This document shows positions 43,153 to 51,780 of a stretch of DNA of 64,000 nucleotides, piece by piece. The stretch comes from Erythrobacter sp047872805. GTDB taxonomy: Bacteria; Pseudomonadota; Alphaproteobacteria; Sphingomonadales; Sphingomonadaceae. Under the pieces are notes generated by a model. It had not been told where the DNA came from and did not search any database. It saw only the letters and a list, made by a program, of their open reading frames with translations. Position 1 is the stretch's first letter; each line of letters opens with the position of its first letter. The translations under genes were made by a program, and so were the position numbers. Where the stretch lies: positions 1 through 64,000 of the forward strand of contig NZ_JBLQUK010000015.1 in NCBI RefSeq assembly GCF_047872805.1, in the 5' to 3' direction.

Positions 43153-43587
43153 ATGCTGCAACCTAAGAAAACCAAGTATCGCAAGGCCTTCAAGGGTCGG
43201 ATCAAGGGCGAAGCCAAAGGCGGCACCACGCTGAACTTTGGTTCCTATGGCCTCAAGGCGCTTGAGCCTGACCGGCTCACCGCGCGCCAGATCGAAGCGG
43301 CTCGCCGTGCCATCACCCGCGCGATGAAGCGTCAGGGCCGGCTCTGGATCCGCGTCTTCCCCGACGTTCCAGTGTCCAAGAAGCCTGCCGAAGTGCGTCA
43401 GGGTAAGGGCAAGGGCTCGGTCGAATATTGGGCCGCTCGGGTAAAGCCCGGCCGGATCCTGTTTGAACTTGACGGGGTTCCCGGCCAGGTTGCAGCGCTC
43501 GCGTTTGAACGCGCAGCGATGAAGCTGCCGATTAAAACGAAGGTTGTTGCCCGGTTTGGCGACACCTCGCATCTTGGAGGCGAATAA
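43153..43587 (+). CDS. rplP: 50S ribosomal protein L16
   Basis: 144 residues. MLQPKKTKYRKAFKGRIKGE, ALEPDRLTARQIEAARRAIT and KGKGSVEYWAARVKPGRILF identify L16. The Arg targeted by YcfD-type hydroxylases would be in the AARRAITRAMKRQGR stretch. Overlaps rpmC by one base. Confidence 0.97.
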   Translation: MLQPKKTKYRKAFKGRIKGEAKGGTTLNFGSYGLKALEPDRLTARQIEAARRAITRAMKRQGRLWIRVFPDVPVSKKPAEVRQGKGKGSVEYWAARVKPGRILFELDGVPGQVAALAFERAAMKLPIKTKVVARFGDTSHLGGE

Positions 43588-43799
43588 TGGCCACCACCGA
43601 AGACCTTCGCGCGAAGACTGACGATCAGCTGGTTGCCGAGCTGACTGAGCTCAAGCGCGAACAGTTCAATCTGCGTTTTCAGGCCGCGACCAACCAGCTC
43701 GACAAGCCTTCGCGAATTCGTGAAGTGCGTCGCTCGATCGCTCAGATCAAAACGCTGCAAAACGAGCGCGTGGCCAAAGCCGCGGCCGTGAAGGCGTAA
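43587..43799 (+). CDS. rpmC: 50S ribosomal protein L29
   Basis: 70 residues. DLRAKTDDQLVAELTELKRE, QFNLRFQAATNQLDKPSRIR and VRRSIAQIKTLQNER form the two-helix L29 fold at the tunnel exit. Confidence 0.97.
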   Translation: MATTEDLRAKTDDQLVAELTELKREQFNLRFQAATNQLDKPSRIREVRRSIAQIKTLQNERVAKAAAVKA

Positions 43800-43809
43800 G
43801 GAGTAGACA

Positions 43810-44100
43810 ATGCCGAAACGTATCCTGGTCGGGACTGTCACCTCCGACAAGACCGACAAAACCGTGACCGTGCTGGTCGAACGCAAGGTGAAGCACCCGC
43901 TTTACGGGAAGATTATCCGCCGTTCGAAGAAGTATCACGCGCATGACGAGACCAATGAATACACGATTGGCGATGTTGTGCGGATCGAAGAAACGAGGCC
44001 GATCTCCAAGACCAAAAGCTGGGCCGTCAAGGACCGGGTTGTGGCTGGCGGAGTGCAGGCCATCGAAGCCAACCTCGATGCCGAGGCGGCTGGAAATTGA
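43810..44100 (+). CDS. rpsQ: 30S ribosomal protein S17
   Basis: 96 residues. MPKRILVGTVTSDKTDKTVT, KVKHPLYGKIIRRSKKYHAH and VRIEETRPISKTKSWAVKDR are typical; the C-terminus is slightly extended (VQAIEANLDAEAAGN). An 81-base gap with two small hairpins (CCCCGC-tttg-GCGGGG at 44107-44122; TGCCAGA-ctgg-TTCTGGCA) precedes rplN. Confidence 0.97.
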   Translation: MPKRILVGTVTSDKTDKTVTVLVERKVKHPLYGKIIRRSKKYHAHDETNEYTIGDVVRIEETRPISKTKSWAVKDRVVAGGVQAIEANLDAEAAGN

Positions 44101-44181
44101 ATTGATCCCCGCTTTGGCGGGGCAGGCGTAATCGGAACTGCCAGACTGGTTCTGGCAAGCCAATGAGAAGGAACCGGATCC

Positions 44182-44550
44182 ATGATCCAGATGCAGTCCA
44201 ATCTCGACGTCGCGGACAACAGCGGCGCAAAGCGCGTCCAGTGCATTAAGGTGCTGGGCGGGTCGAAGCGTCGGTTTGCCTCCGTTGGCGACGTGATCGT
44301 CGTCTCTGTTAAAGAGGCCCAGCCGCGTGCGAAGGTGAAGAAGGGCGATGTTCATCGCGCCGTGATCGTTCGCACCCGCAAAGAAGTCCGCCGCAATGAT
44401 GGCAGCGTGATCCGTTTCGACAGCAATGCCGCTGTCCTGGTCAACAAGAACGAGGAGCCGATTGGCACCCGTATCTTTGGCCCGGTGGTGCGCGAACTGC
44501 GCGGGCGCGGCTTCATGAAGATTATTTCGCTCGCGCCGGAGGTGCTCTGA
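44182..44550 (+). CDS. rplN: 50S ribosomal protein L14
   Basis: 122 residues. MIQMQSNLDVADNSGAKRVQ, KVLGGSKRRFASVGDVIVVS and RGRGFMKIISLAPEVL are typical. L14 forms intersubunit bridges and is the docking site for the silencing factor RsfS. First gene of the spc section. Confidence 0.98.
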   Translation: MIQMQSNLDVADNSGAKRVQCIKVLGGSKRRFASVGDVIVVSVKEAQPRAKVKKGDVHRAVIVRTRKEVRRNDGSVIRFDSNAAVLVNKNEEPIGTRIFGPVVRELRGRGFMKIISLAPEVL

Positions 44551-44552
44551 TC

Positions 44553-44873
44553 ATGGGTGCTGCAAAGATCAAGAAGGGCGACAGCGTCGTCGTGCTTTCG
44601 GGCAAGGACAAGGGCCGCACCGGCACCGTCAGCAAGGTCATGCCGAAAGAAGGCAAGCTGGTGGTTGACGGCGTCAATGTCGCGGCCCGTCATCGCAAGC
44701 CAAGCCAGCAAAACCCTCAAGGCGGTATCGACCGGTTCCCGGCACCGATGCACATCTCCAAGGTAGCTCTGGCTGATCCCAAGGATGGTTCGCCCACCCG
44801 CGTCCGGTTCGAAATCAAGGACGGCAAGAAGGTGCGCGTGGCCGTAAAGAGTGGGGAGGTCGTCAATGACTGA
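44553..44873 (+). CDS. rplX: 50S ribosomal protein L24
   Basis: 106 residues. The KOW motif is KKGDSVVVLSGKDKGRTGTV, followed by VVDGVNVAARHRKPSQQNPQ and GGIDRFPAPMHISKVALADP. L24 initiates large-subunit assembly. Its end overlaps the rplE start by eight bases. Confidence 0.97.
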   Translation: MGAAKIKKGDSVVVLSGKDKGRTGTVSKVMPKEGKLVVDGVNVAARHRKPSQQNPQGGIDRFPAPMHISKVALADPKDGSPTRVRFEIKDGKKVRVAVKSGEVVND

Positions 44874-45447
44874 TAATTACACTCCGCGTCTCAAGACGAA
44901 GTTTGAAGACGAAATCGTCAAAGCGATGACAGAGAAGTTTGGTTACACCAACCGCCTTCAGGTTCCGCGGCTTGAAAAGATCACGCTCAACATGGGCGTG
45001 GGCGAGGCGAGCCAGGACAAAAAGAAGGTCCAGACGGCCGCCGAAGAAATGGCGCTGATTGCAGGCCAGAAGCCGGTGATCACCAAGGCCAAGAAGTCGA
45101 TCGCGCAGTTCAAGCTGCGCGAAGGCATGCCTATCGGTTGCAAGGTCACCTTGCGCCGCGAACGCATGTACGAATTTCTCGACCGTCTGGTGACCATCGC
45201 CATGCCTCGTATCCGCGACTTTCGCGGTGTGAATGCCAAGTCCTTCGATGGACGCGGCAATTACGCGATGGGTCTCAAGGAGCAGATCGTGTTCCCCGAG
45301 ATCAGCTATGACAAGATTGAAAAAGTGCGGGGGATGGACATCATCGTGACCACCACTGCCAAGACCGACGAAGAGGCCCGCGAGCTTCTGCGACTGTTCG
45401 GCTTCCCCTTCCAGGGCGAAGCTGGCGAGCAGAAGGAAGCGGCATAA
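44866..45447 (+). CDS. rplE: 50S ribosomal protein L5
   Basis: 193 residues. LEKITLNMGVGEASQDKKKV, GCKVTLRRERMYEFLDRLVT and RDFRGVNAKSFDGRGNYAMG are typical, with an extended C-terminus (EEARELLRLFGFPFQGEAGE). L5 binds 5S rRNA. The ATG at 44866 has GGGGAGG upstream within rplX. Confidence 0.97.
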   Translation: MTDNYTPRLKTKFEDEIVKAMTEKFGYTNRLQVPRLEKITLNMGVGEASQDKKKVQTAAEEMALIAGQKPVITKAKKSIAQFKLREGMPIGCKVTLRRERMYEFLDRLVTIAMPRIRDFRGVNAKSFDGRGNYAMGLKEQIVFPEISYDKIEKVRGMDIIVTTTAKTDEEARELLRLFGFPFQGEAGEQKEAA

Positions 45448-45514
45448 GCCCCCGTGGCATTATGCGGAGCCCTTTGATGACCGAAACGACACAAGAGAAG
45501 AGAGCTTAAGTCCA

Positions 45515-45820
45515 ATGGCGAAACTGAGTTCGATCAACAAGAATGAGCGTCGCAAGAAGCTCGTTCAGAAATATGCAGCGAAATACGAAAAGCTGAAGGC
45601 GGTTGCCGATGACGAAAGCCTTGATGAGGGCGACCGGCTGATGGCGCGGCTGAAGATGGCCGAGATTCCCCGCAACGGGAACCCGACCCGCGTGCGCAAT
45701 CGCTGCGCGACCACCGGCCGCCCGCGCGGCTATTACCGCAAGTTCGGCATCAACCGCATCGAACTGCGTCAACTCGGCACAAGGGGCATGATCCCCGGCC
45801 TGACGAAGTCGAGCTGGTGA
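45515..45820 (+). CDS. rpsN: 30S ribosomal protein S14, zinc-independent type
   Basis: 101 residues, the long form. AKLSSINKNERRKKLVQKYA, RNRCATTGRPRGYYRKFGIN and RIELRQLGTRGMIPGLTKSS. It lacks the C-x2-C zinc pairs of the short form. A 67-base gap separates it from rplE. Confidence 0.97.
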   Translation: MAKLSSINKNERRKKLVQKYAAKYEKLKAVADDESLDEGDRLMARLKMAEIPRNGNPTRVRNRCATTGRPRGYYRKFGINRIELRQLGTRGMIPGLTKSSW

Positions 45821-45831
45821 GGAACTGACAG

Positions 45832-46227
45832 ATGGCAATGACCGATCCCCTGGGTGATATGCTCACCCGTATCCGCAACGGCCAGCAGGCGAAGAAGGAC
45901 AGCGTCCTCTCGCCCGCTTCCAAGCTGCGCGCAAATGTTCTCGAAGTGCTCACCCGCGAAGGGTATATTCGCGGCTACAGCGAAGACGAGTCCGGCAAGC
46001 ACAAGGCGCTGCGGATTGAACTGAAATATTTCGAAGGCGAGCCGGCGATCAAGCATGTCGCGCGCGTCTCCAAGCCGGGCCGCCGCGTCTATTCGGGTTC
46101 GAAAGACCTCCCGACTGTGCGCAACGGACTTGGCATCACCATCGTCTCGACCCCGCGCGGCGTCCTTTCGGACAGCGAAGCCCGCGAAAACAAGGTCGGC
46201 GGCGAAGTGCTTGCGGAGGTCTTCTGA
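45832..46227 (+). CDS. rpsH: 30S ribosomal protein S8
   Basis: 131 residues. MTDPLGDMLTRIRNGQQAKK, then SKPGRRVYSGSKDLPTVRNG and GLGITIVSTPRGVLSDSEAR. In E. coli S8 represses the spc operon by binding the rplE message. Overlaps rplF by one base (TGATGA). Confidence 0.97.
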   Translation: MAMTDPLGDMLTRIRNGQQAKKDSVLSPASKLRANVLEVLTREGYIRGYSEDESGKHKALRIELKYFEGEPAIKHVARVSKPGRRVYSGSKDLPTVRNGLGITIVSTPRGVLSDSEARENKVGGEVLAEVF

Positions 46228-46760
46228 TGAGCCGCATTGGTAAAAAGGCGGTCGCAATCCCGGCAGGGGTTACGGTCAACATCGACAATGGCACGTTGAG
46301 CGTGAAGGGTCCGAAGGGCACCCTTTCGATGGGCATGTCGGACCTGATCGATTACAAGATCGAAGAGGGTCAGATCGCGGTCAACCCGGCCAACGATAGC
46401 AAGCAGGCGCGTTCCTTCTGGGGTATGCAGCGCACGCTAGTGTCGAACCTGGTCGAGGGCGTGACCGATGGGTTCACCAAGACGCTTGAGATCACCGGGG
46501 TCGGCTACCGTGCCAAGGCGCAGGGACAGACATTGAAGCTGGAACTGGGTTTCAGCCACGATGTCGATCTTGATGTGCCGGCTGGTATCACGGTGAACAC
46601 GCCTGATCAGACCACGGTCGAGATTTCCGGAATGGACAAACAGGCTGTTGGCCAGTTTGCTGCCGAAGTCCGCGAATTCCGCAAGCCTGAACCTTACAAG
46701 GGCAAGGGTATCAAGTATCGCGGCGAGTATATCTTCCGCAAGGAAGGGAAGAAGAAGTAA
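46227..46760 (+). CDS. rplF: 50S ribosomal protein L6
   Basis: 177 residues. SRIGKKAVAIPAGVTVNIDN, GPKGTLSMGMSDLIDYKIEE, LEITGVGYRAKAQGQTLKLE and EPYKGKGIKYRGEYIFRKEG cover both L6 repeats. It sits near the sarcin-ricin loop. Confidence 0.97.
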   Translation: MSRIGKKAVAIPAGVTVNIDNGTLSVKGPKGTLSMGMSDLIDYKIEEGQIAVNPANDSKQARSFWGMQRTLVSNLVEGVTDGFTKTLEITGVGYRAKAQGQTLKLELGFSHDVDLDVPAGITVNTPDQTTVEISGMDKQAVGQFAAEVREFRKPEPYKGKGIKYRGEYIFRKEGKKK

Positions 46761-46761
46761 G

Positions 46762-47106
46762 ATGGCAAAACTTTCCCTCTTTGAACGGCGTCGCCGCCGT
46801 GTCCGCACCGCGCTGCGCGCGCGTTCGGGTGGTAAGCCGCGTTTGTCGGTGCACCGCACGGGCCGCCACATCTACGCGCAGATCATCGACGATGCTCAGG
46901 GCAAGACCGTTGCCGCTGCATCCACCCTCGGGGCCAAGGCATCGGGCGCAAATGTCGATGCTGCGGTGCAGGTTGGCAAGGACATCGCCGCTGCTGCGAA
47001 GAAAGCCGGCGTCACCACTGTCGTGTTCGATCGCGGCGGGTTCCTGTTTCATGGCCGCGTAAAAGCGTTGGCCGATGCCGCCCGCGAAGGCGGGCTGGAG
47101 TTCTGA
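46762..47106 (+). CDS. rplR: 50S ribosomal protein L18
   Basis: 114 residues from the ATG at 46762. LFERRRRRVRTALRARSGGK, LSVHRTGRHIYAQIIDDAQG and VVFDRGGFLFHGRVKALADA are typical. It binds 5S rRNA with L5. rpsE starts two bases after its stop. Confidence 0.97.
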   Translation: MAKLSLFERRRRRVRTALRARSGGKPRLSVHRTGRHIYAQIIDDAQGKTVAAASTLGAKASGANVDAAVQVGKDIAAAAKKAGVTTVVFDRGGFLFHGRVKALADAAREGGLEF

Positions 47107-47108
47107 TT

Positions 47109-47873
47109 ATGGCTGACGAGAACATCGAAAACCAAACCGAAAACAACGCTGTGCCTGCTTCGGCGCAGACCCCTTCGGAAGCGGCAGACAATCAGTCTCC
47201 GGCACAGGCCGATGACGGTAACGCCCGTCAGGGCCGCGGGCGCGGGCGCGGTGGCAACCGTGAAGGCGGCGGCGGCGATCGCGGCCGTGGTCGCGGTGGC
47301 CGTGACAACAATCGCGGTGGCCGGCAGGAAGAAGATGATGGCATCATCGAGAAACTGGTGCACATCAACCGCGTCTCCAAGACGGTGAAGGGCGGTAAGC
47401 GCTTTGGTTTTGCTGCGCTCGTGGTGGTTGGCGATGGTCAGGGCCGCGTCGGCTTTGGCCACGGCAAGGCCCGCGAAGTGCCCGAGGCGATTACCAAGGC
47501 AACCGCAGCGGCGCGCAAGAAAATGATCCGCGTGCCCTTGAAGGAGGGCCGCACTCTGCACCATGACGGCAATGGCCGGTTTGGCGCCGGCAAGGTCACC
47601 GTTCGCACCGCGCCTGCTGGGACCGGCATCATCGCTGGCGGCCCAATGCGCGCTGTCTTCGAAAGCCTGGGTGTGGCCGATGTGGTGACCAAATCGGTCG
47701 GGACATCGAACCCCTACAACATGATCCGCGCCACTTTTGACGCGCTGACCGATCAGACTTCGCCGAAGTCGGTGGCTCAGCGCCGGGGCAAGAAGGTCGC
47801 TGACCTGCTTGGCCGCGGCGGTCAGGTGAGCGCAGCTGAAGCAGAGGCCGATGCCGCTGCGATTGTGGAGTAA
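47109..47873 (+). CDS. rpsE: 30S ribosomal protein S5 with RG-rich N-terminal extension
   Basis: 254 residues against about 166 in E. coli. The core begins near residue 77 (DDGIIEKLVHINRVSKTVKG) and includes GFGHGKAREVPEAITKATAA and AGPMRAVFESLGVADVVTKS-like segments. The first ~75 residues are extra: an acidic/Gln-rich start (NIENQTENNAVPASAQTPSE) and an Arg-Gly-rich tract with GRGRGRGGNREGGGGDRGRG. S5 contributes to decoding fidelity. The extension resembles RG-rich RNA-binding tails; similar but usually shorter ones occur in alphaproteobacteria. Confidence 0.96.
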   Translation: MADENIENQTENNAVPASAQTPSEAADNQSPAQADDGNARQGRGRGRGGNREGGGGDRGRGRGGRDNNRGGRQEEDDGIIEKLVHINRVSKTVKGGKRFGFAALVVVGDGQGRVGFGHGKAREVPEAITKATAAARKKMIRVPLKEGRTLHHDGNGRFGAGKVTVRTAPAGTGIIAGGPMRAVFESLGVADVVTKSVGTSNPYNMIRATFDALTDQTSPKSVAQRRGKKVADLLGRGGQVSAAEAEADAAAIVE

Positions 47874-47879
47874 CAGCTA

Positions 47880-48056
47880 ATGGCTACCGTCAAGATCAAG
47901 CAGATCGGTTCGCCGATCCGCCGCCCCGAAAGCCAGCGCAAGATCCTCATCGGTCTTGGGCTGAATAAGATGAACAAGATCGTAGAGCGTCAGGACACTC
48001 CCGAAGTGCGCGGCGCGATCGCCAAGATCCCGCATCTGGTGCAGGTCATCGACTGA
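47880..48056 (+). CDS. rpmD: 50S ribosomal protein L30
   Basis: 58 residues, read directly from the sequence. MATVKIKQIGSPIRRPESQR, then ILIGLGLNKMNKIVERQDTP and EVRGAIAKIPHLVQVID. Unlike the usual rpmD-rplO order, a strong terminator and an unrelated gene follow. Confidence 0.97.
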   Translation: MATVKIKQIGSPIRRPESQRKILIGLGLNKMNKIVERQDTPEVRGAIAKIPHLVQVID

Positions 48057-48083
48057 CCACTCGCACAAGTGCGAAAGGTTTTG

Positions 48084-48119
48084 AAAAGCCCGCTATGCTT
48101 TGTGCATGGCGGGCTTTTT
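48084..48119 (+). terminator. intrinsic terminator after rpmD
   Basis: AAAAGCCCGC (48084-48093) pairs with GCGGGCTTTTT (48109-48119), with a short loop and a T5 tail. It is a strong terminator inside what is normally a continuous spc operon. Confidence 0.88.
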
Positions 48120-48289
48120 GCTTTGTGTTTGAAAGTGTTGCGGCTCGCCACTTGGATCGGCGCGAGTGACAAAGACTGTTAGACACAGGGGGCTGTCGCC
48201 TTCGTGCTAGTGCAGCGCTCAGTGCGGTGATATGAACCGTGTTGGTGGGACGCTTGGCGGTTCTTCGGCATATTTAGGGGGTGTGGTAA

Positions 48290-48748
48290 ATGTCTGTAAA
48301 TAAGATGAAAATTGGTGCGGTCACTGTCTGTGCTGCGGTTCTGGCATTGGGTGCAGCGGTTCCGACTATTGCGCAAAGTTCGTATGAGGAAGAGGTCAAT
48401 CGCCTGTTGAACCTGACCCAGAATATCGCCAATTCGCGCGGATTCTCGTCGAGCCACGCCCGTTATAACGGGCAGCTGCGCAATAGCGAAGAACGCACTG
48501 TGACGCTCGATCTCAATTCGGGCACCAGCTATATGATGATCGCACAGTGCGACCGCGATTGCAGCGATATCGACATGTGGCTCTATGATGAGAACGGCAA
48601 TCTGATTGATGAGGACGTTCTGGTTGACGACACGCCGATCGTTGAAGTGACCCCGATCCGTTCGGCGCGCTTTTCGCTGCGGACGCGGATGATTACTTGC
48701 AGCGTTGAACCCTGCTATTACGGCGTCGGCGTTTACGCTCAGCGGTGA
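48290..48748 (+). CDS. exported protein with PPC-like domain, inserted in the spc operon
   Basis: 152 residues. MKIGAVTVCAAVLALGAAVP with a cut near TIAQSS is a signal peptide. The mature domain (TVTLDLNSGTSYMMIAQCDR, SDIDMWLYDENGNLIDEDVL, CYYGVGVYAQR) resembles bacterial pre-peptidase C-terminal (PPC) beta sandwiches: a disulfide-capable, acidic domain. Function unknown. The ATG at 48290 has AGGGGGTG upstream; an internal ATG at 48305 is possible. It is flanked by terminators on both sides, so it is an independent unit between rpmD and rplO. Confidence 0.75.
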   Translation: MSVNKMKIGAVTVCAAVLALGAAVPTIAQSSYEEEVNRLLNLTQNIANSRGFSSSHARYNGQLRNSEERTVTLDLNSGTSYMMIAQCDRDCSDIDMWLYDENGNLIDEDVLVDDTPIVEVTPIRSARFSLRTRMITCSVEPCYYGVGVYAQR

Positions 48749-48780
48749 TCGCGGCACTGCTGCGTTGAAGTTTGGGGCGG

Positions 48781-48813
48781 GGCAGAGGCCATTCAATGGC
48801 CTTTTCCCTGCCC
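48781..48813 (+). terminator. terminator-like hairpin after the inserted gene
   Basis: GGCAG-a-GGCCATT-c-AATGGCC-tttt-CCCTGCC: inner perfect stem 48787-48801 followed by TTTT. Probably ends the exported-protein transcript. A promoter for rplO-secY would then be needed at 48815-48940. Confidence 0.65.
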
Positions 48814-48943
48814 ACGACTTTGGCGGCACTGCGCCCTGCATCCGCAATAGACCCTTGCACCGCCGCGCAACCTTCGCTATCGGCCCCGCTTCCCATAGCG
48901 CGCAGCCCGTCGAAGGGCCGTAAGAAAGCGAAAGCGAGTGCAC

Positions 48944-49474
48944 ATGAAACTTAACGACATCCGTGACAATGATGGTGCCCGTAAAGGGCGTATGCGTGTC
49001 GGCCGTGGTATCGGCTCAGGCAAGGGCAAGACCGCCGCGCGCGGCCAGAAAGGCCAGAAGAGCCGTTCCGGCGTTGCCGTAAAGGGCTTTGAAGGCGGGC
49101 AGATGCCGCTCCACATGCGCCTGCCAAAGCGCGGTTTCAACAATCCGTTTGGCAAGGATTTTGCCGAGGTGAATACCGGCATGGTGCAGAAATTCATCGA
49201 CGCCGGCAATCTTGATGCGAAGGCAGATATCACTGAAGCTGCGCTGCGGGACTGCGGCCTGGTGCGCGGCGGCAAGGACGGCGTCCGGTTGCTGGGCAAG
49301 GGTGAGATCACCGCCAAGGTGAAAGTCTTTGTAACCGGCGCGACCAAGGGCGCAATTGCCGCTGTTGAAAAGGCTGGCGGCAGCGTCGAAGTGGCTGCGC
49401 CCGCTCAGCCCGAACATGAAAAGAAAGCTGCGCGCCGTGCAGCCAACACCGCTGCAAAGGCCGCAGCGAAGTAA
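48944..49474 (+). CDS. rplO: 50S ribosomal protein L15
   Basis: 176 residues. MKLNDIRDNDGARKGRMRVG, GRGIGSGKGKTAARGQKGQK and FEGGQMPLHMRLPKRGFNNP are typical. The C-terminus carries an Ala/Lys-rich tail (EHEKKAARRAANTAAKAAAK). The ATG at 48944 was chosen over a GTG six bases earlier. A 160-base gap precedes secY. Confidence 0.97.
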   Translation: MKLNDIRDNDGARKGRMRVGRGIGSGKGKTAARGQKGQKSRSGVAVKGFEGGQMPLHMRLPKRGFNNPFGKDFAEVNTGMVQKFIDAGNLDAKADITEAALRDCGLVRGGKDGVRLLGKGEITAKVKVFVTGATKGAIAAVEKAGGSVEVAAPAQPEHEKKAARRAANTAAKAAAK

Positions 49475-49482
49475 GATAGCTA

Positions 49483-49533
49483 CATCGCCTCGGATGGATG
49501 CGGCAATCCTGGCTGCATCTGACCGGGGCGATG
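49483..49533 (+). other. hairpin between rplO and secY
   Basis: CATCGCC-TCGG (49483-49493) pairs with CCGG-GGCGATG (49523-49533); ATATTTT follows. A weak terminator or a processing hairpin. Confidence 0.5.
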
Positions 49534-49634
49534 ATATTTTCGGGCCGGGGGTTCGACAATCCTTCGCGCTGTTCCTATCTATGCCTGCATGACCGGGCAC
49601 GTCCGGTCAAAAAGTCTAGGATCGACAAGAGACC

Positions 49635-50999
49635 ATGGCATCACGCGCCGATAACATCGCCAGCAATCTGAACCTCGGAAACTTCGCTCAGGCGACCGAG
49701 TTGCGGCAACGCATCTGGTTCACCATCGGAGCGCTGATCGTCTTTCGGTTCCTCAGCTTCGTGCCGCTGCCGGGGATCAACCCGCTCGCTCTTGATGAGC
49801 TGGCGGCGCGGTCGCAGGGCACGATTGTCGATCTGTTCAACGCCTTTACCGGCGGTGCGCTGGCCAATATGAGCCTCATCGCGCTGGGTGTCATGCCCTA
49901 TATCACAGCCTCGATCGTGGTGCAGATGGCTTCGGCATTGCACCCTACGCTTGCCGCTCTCAAGAAAGAGGGCGCGACCGGGCGGCAGAAACTCAACCAA
50001 TACACCCGTTATGGCACGGTATTCCTTTGCGCGATTCAGGGCTGGTTCTTGGCAACGGGCCTTGAAAGCTATGCCAGCACACAGGGCATCGAGGCGGTCA
50101 TCAACCCCGGCTATGGTTTCCGCGCTGGTGCCGTCATCAGCCTTGTCGGCGGCACCATGTTCCTGCTGTGGCTGGGCGAACAGATTACCTCGCGCGGGAT
50201 CGGCAACGGCGTTTCGCTGATTATCATGGCGGGCATTGTCGCGCAGTTCCCGACCTTTGCCTCCAACATGTTTGAAGGCGGACGCACCGGCGCTATTGCT
50301 CCTGCTATCATTATTGGTTTTCTGATCATGGTCGCAGCGTTGATCCTGCTCATCAGCTATGTCGAGCGGGCGCAGCGGCGGTTGCTGATCCAATATCCCA
50401 AGCGGGCCACTCAGCGCGGCATGATGCAGGCGGAAAACTCCTATCTTCCGCTAAAACTCAACACCGCAGGCGTGATTCCGCCAATCTTCGCCAGTTCGCT
50501 GCTGTTGCTGCCTTTGACGATTTCGTCATTCGCGGGCAATTCGGTGGATACGAGCAGCGGCTTTGGCTCGGTGATCGTGACGCTGAACCAATATCTTGCG
50601 CATGGTCAGGTGATCTACATGTTGCTGTATGCTCTCGGGATTGTGTTCTTCTGCTTTTTCTACACCGCAGTCGTGTTCGATCCGGAAGAGAACGCGGAGA
50701 ACCTGAAGAAGAACGGCGGCTTCATTCCCGGCGTTCGCCCCGGCAAGCGCACCTCAGATTATCTCGAATATGTCCTGACCCGCATCACCGTGGTCGGCGC
50801 GTTTTACCTGACCGTGGTCTGCGTGGTGCCCGAATACATGATCGCCCAAACCGGCATTCCGTTGTTCCTTGGCGGGACCAGTCTGCTCATCGTCGTCAAC
50901 GTGACGGTCGATACGATCAGCCAGGTGCAATCGCATCTGTTGGCGCATCAATATGGCGATCTGATCAAGAAGGCGAAGCTGAAGGGCCGCATGCGTTAA
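49635..50999 (+). CDS. secY: preprotein translocase subunit SecY
   Basis: 454 residues with ten membrane helices. FRFLSFVPLPGINPLALDEL, GVMPYITASIVVQMASALHP, the plug/pore region and the C-terminal GGTSLLIVVNVTVDTISQVQ with SHLLAHQYGDLIKKAKLKGR are typical. It forms the protein-conducting channel with SecE and SecG in the inner membrane. Confidence 0.97.
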   Translation: MASRADNIASNLNLGNFAQATELRQRIWFTIGALIVFRFLSFVPLPGINPLALDELAARSQGTIVDLFNAFTGGALANMSLIALGVMPYITASIVVQMASALHPTLAALKKEGATGRQKLNQYTRYGTVFLCAIQGWFLATGLESYASTQGIEAVINPGYGFRAGAVISLVGGTMFLLWLGEQITSRGIGNGVSLIIMAGIVAQFPTFASNMFEGGRTGAIAPAIIIGFLIMVAALILLISYVERAQRRLLIQYPKRATQRGMMQAENSYLPLKLNTAGVIPPIFASSLLLLPLTISSFAGNSVDTSSGFGSVIVTLNQYLAHGQVIYMLLYALGIVFFCFFYTAVVFDPEENAENLKKNGGFIPGVRPGKRTSDYLEYVLTRITVVGAFYLTVVCVVPEYMIAQTGIPLFLGGTSLLIVVNVTVDTISQVQSHLLAHQYGDLIKKAKLKGRMR

Positions 51000-51070
51000 C
51001 GTCTGAATTCTTTCGGGCAGCAATCAGACACGCGGCGCAGGCGATCGCGTGACATTAGGGGGTTGGTTCT

Positions 51071-51718
51071 TTGAACATCATTCTTCTTGGTCCTCCCGGT
51101 GCGGGCAAGGGCACGCAAAGCGCAGGGCTGGTCGAACGCCATGGCATGAAACAGCTGTCGACCGGCGATATGTTGCGCGCGGCGGTCAAGGAACAAACAC
51201 CGGTCGGGCTAGCGGCCAAGGCGGTCATGGACCGGGGTGAGCTGGTTTCAGATGAGATCGTATCTTCGCTGATCGATGAAAACCTTGCCGCTCTGGACAC
51301 TGGCACCGGGGCCATCTTTGACGGCTATCCGCGCACTGCGGCGCAAGGCGAACAGCTGGACGAGCTGCTGGCCAAACATGGCCGCACGCTCGATCATGTT
51401 ATTGAGCTTGAAGTGAATGTCGATGCATTGGTCGAACGGATCACCGGTCGCTTTTCCTGTGGCAATTGCGGCGCGCTGTATCACGACACCGCAAACCCGC
51501 CTGCCAAGGACGGCGTTTGCGACGTTTGCGGATCAACTGAATTCAAGCGCCGCCCCGATGACAACGAAGAAACGGTGCGCACCCGTATGGACGAATACCG
51601 CGCCAAGACAGCACCAATCCTGCCAGCCTATGAAGCGCGCGGTCTGGTTGCCCGGATCGACGGCATGGCCGGGATCGACGAAGTGGCCGGCGCAATCGAT
51701 GCAGTGCTCGCCGGATAG
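51071..51718 (+). CDS. adk: adenylate kinase
   Basis: 215 residues from a TTG at 51071. P-loop LLGPPGAGKGTQSAGLVERH, AMP site FDGYPRTAAQGEQLDELL. The lid is the long form with two Cys pairs (FSCGNCGALYHDTANPPAKD, then GVCDVCGSTEFKRRPDDNEE), a likely structural zinc site. It interconverts AMP, ADP and ATP. The weak TTG start may keep its level below that of the ribosomal genes. Confidence 0.95.
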   Translation: MNIILLGPPGAGKGTQSAGLVERHGMKQLSTGDMLRAAVKEQTPVGLAAKAVMDRGELVSDEIVSSLIDENLAALDTGTGAIFDGYPRTAAQGEQLDELLAKHGRTLDHVIELEVNVDALVERITGRFSCGNCGALYHDTANPPAKDGVCDVCGSTEFKRRPDDNEETVRTRMDEYRAKTAPILPAYEARGLVARIDGMAGIDEVAGAIDAVLAG

Positions 51719-51780
51719 TCCATTGGGCTTTCCAGTGCCCGGCAGTTCGCCTAGTCATGCGTGACAAGGAGGACGCAATC

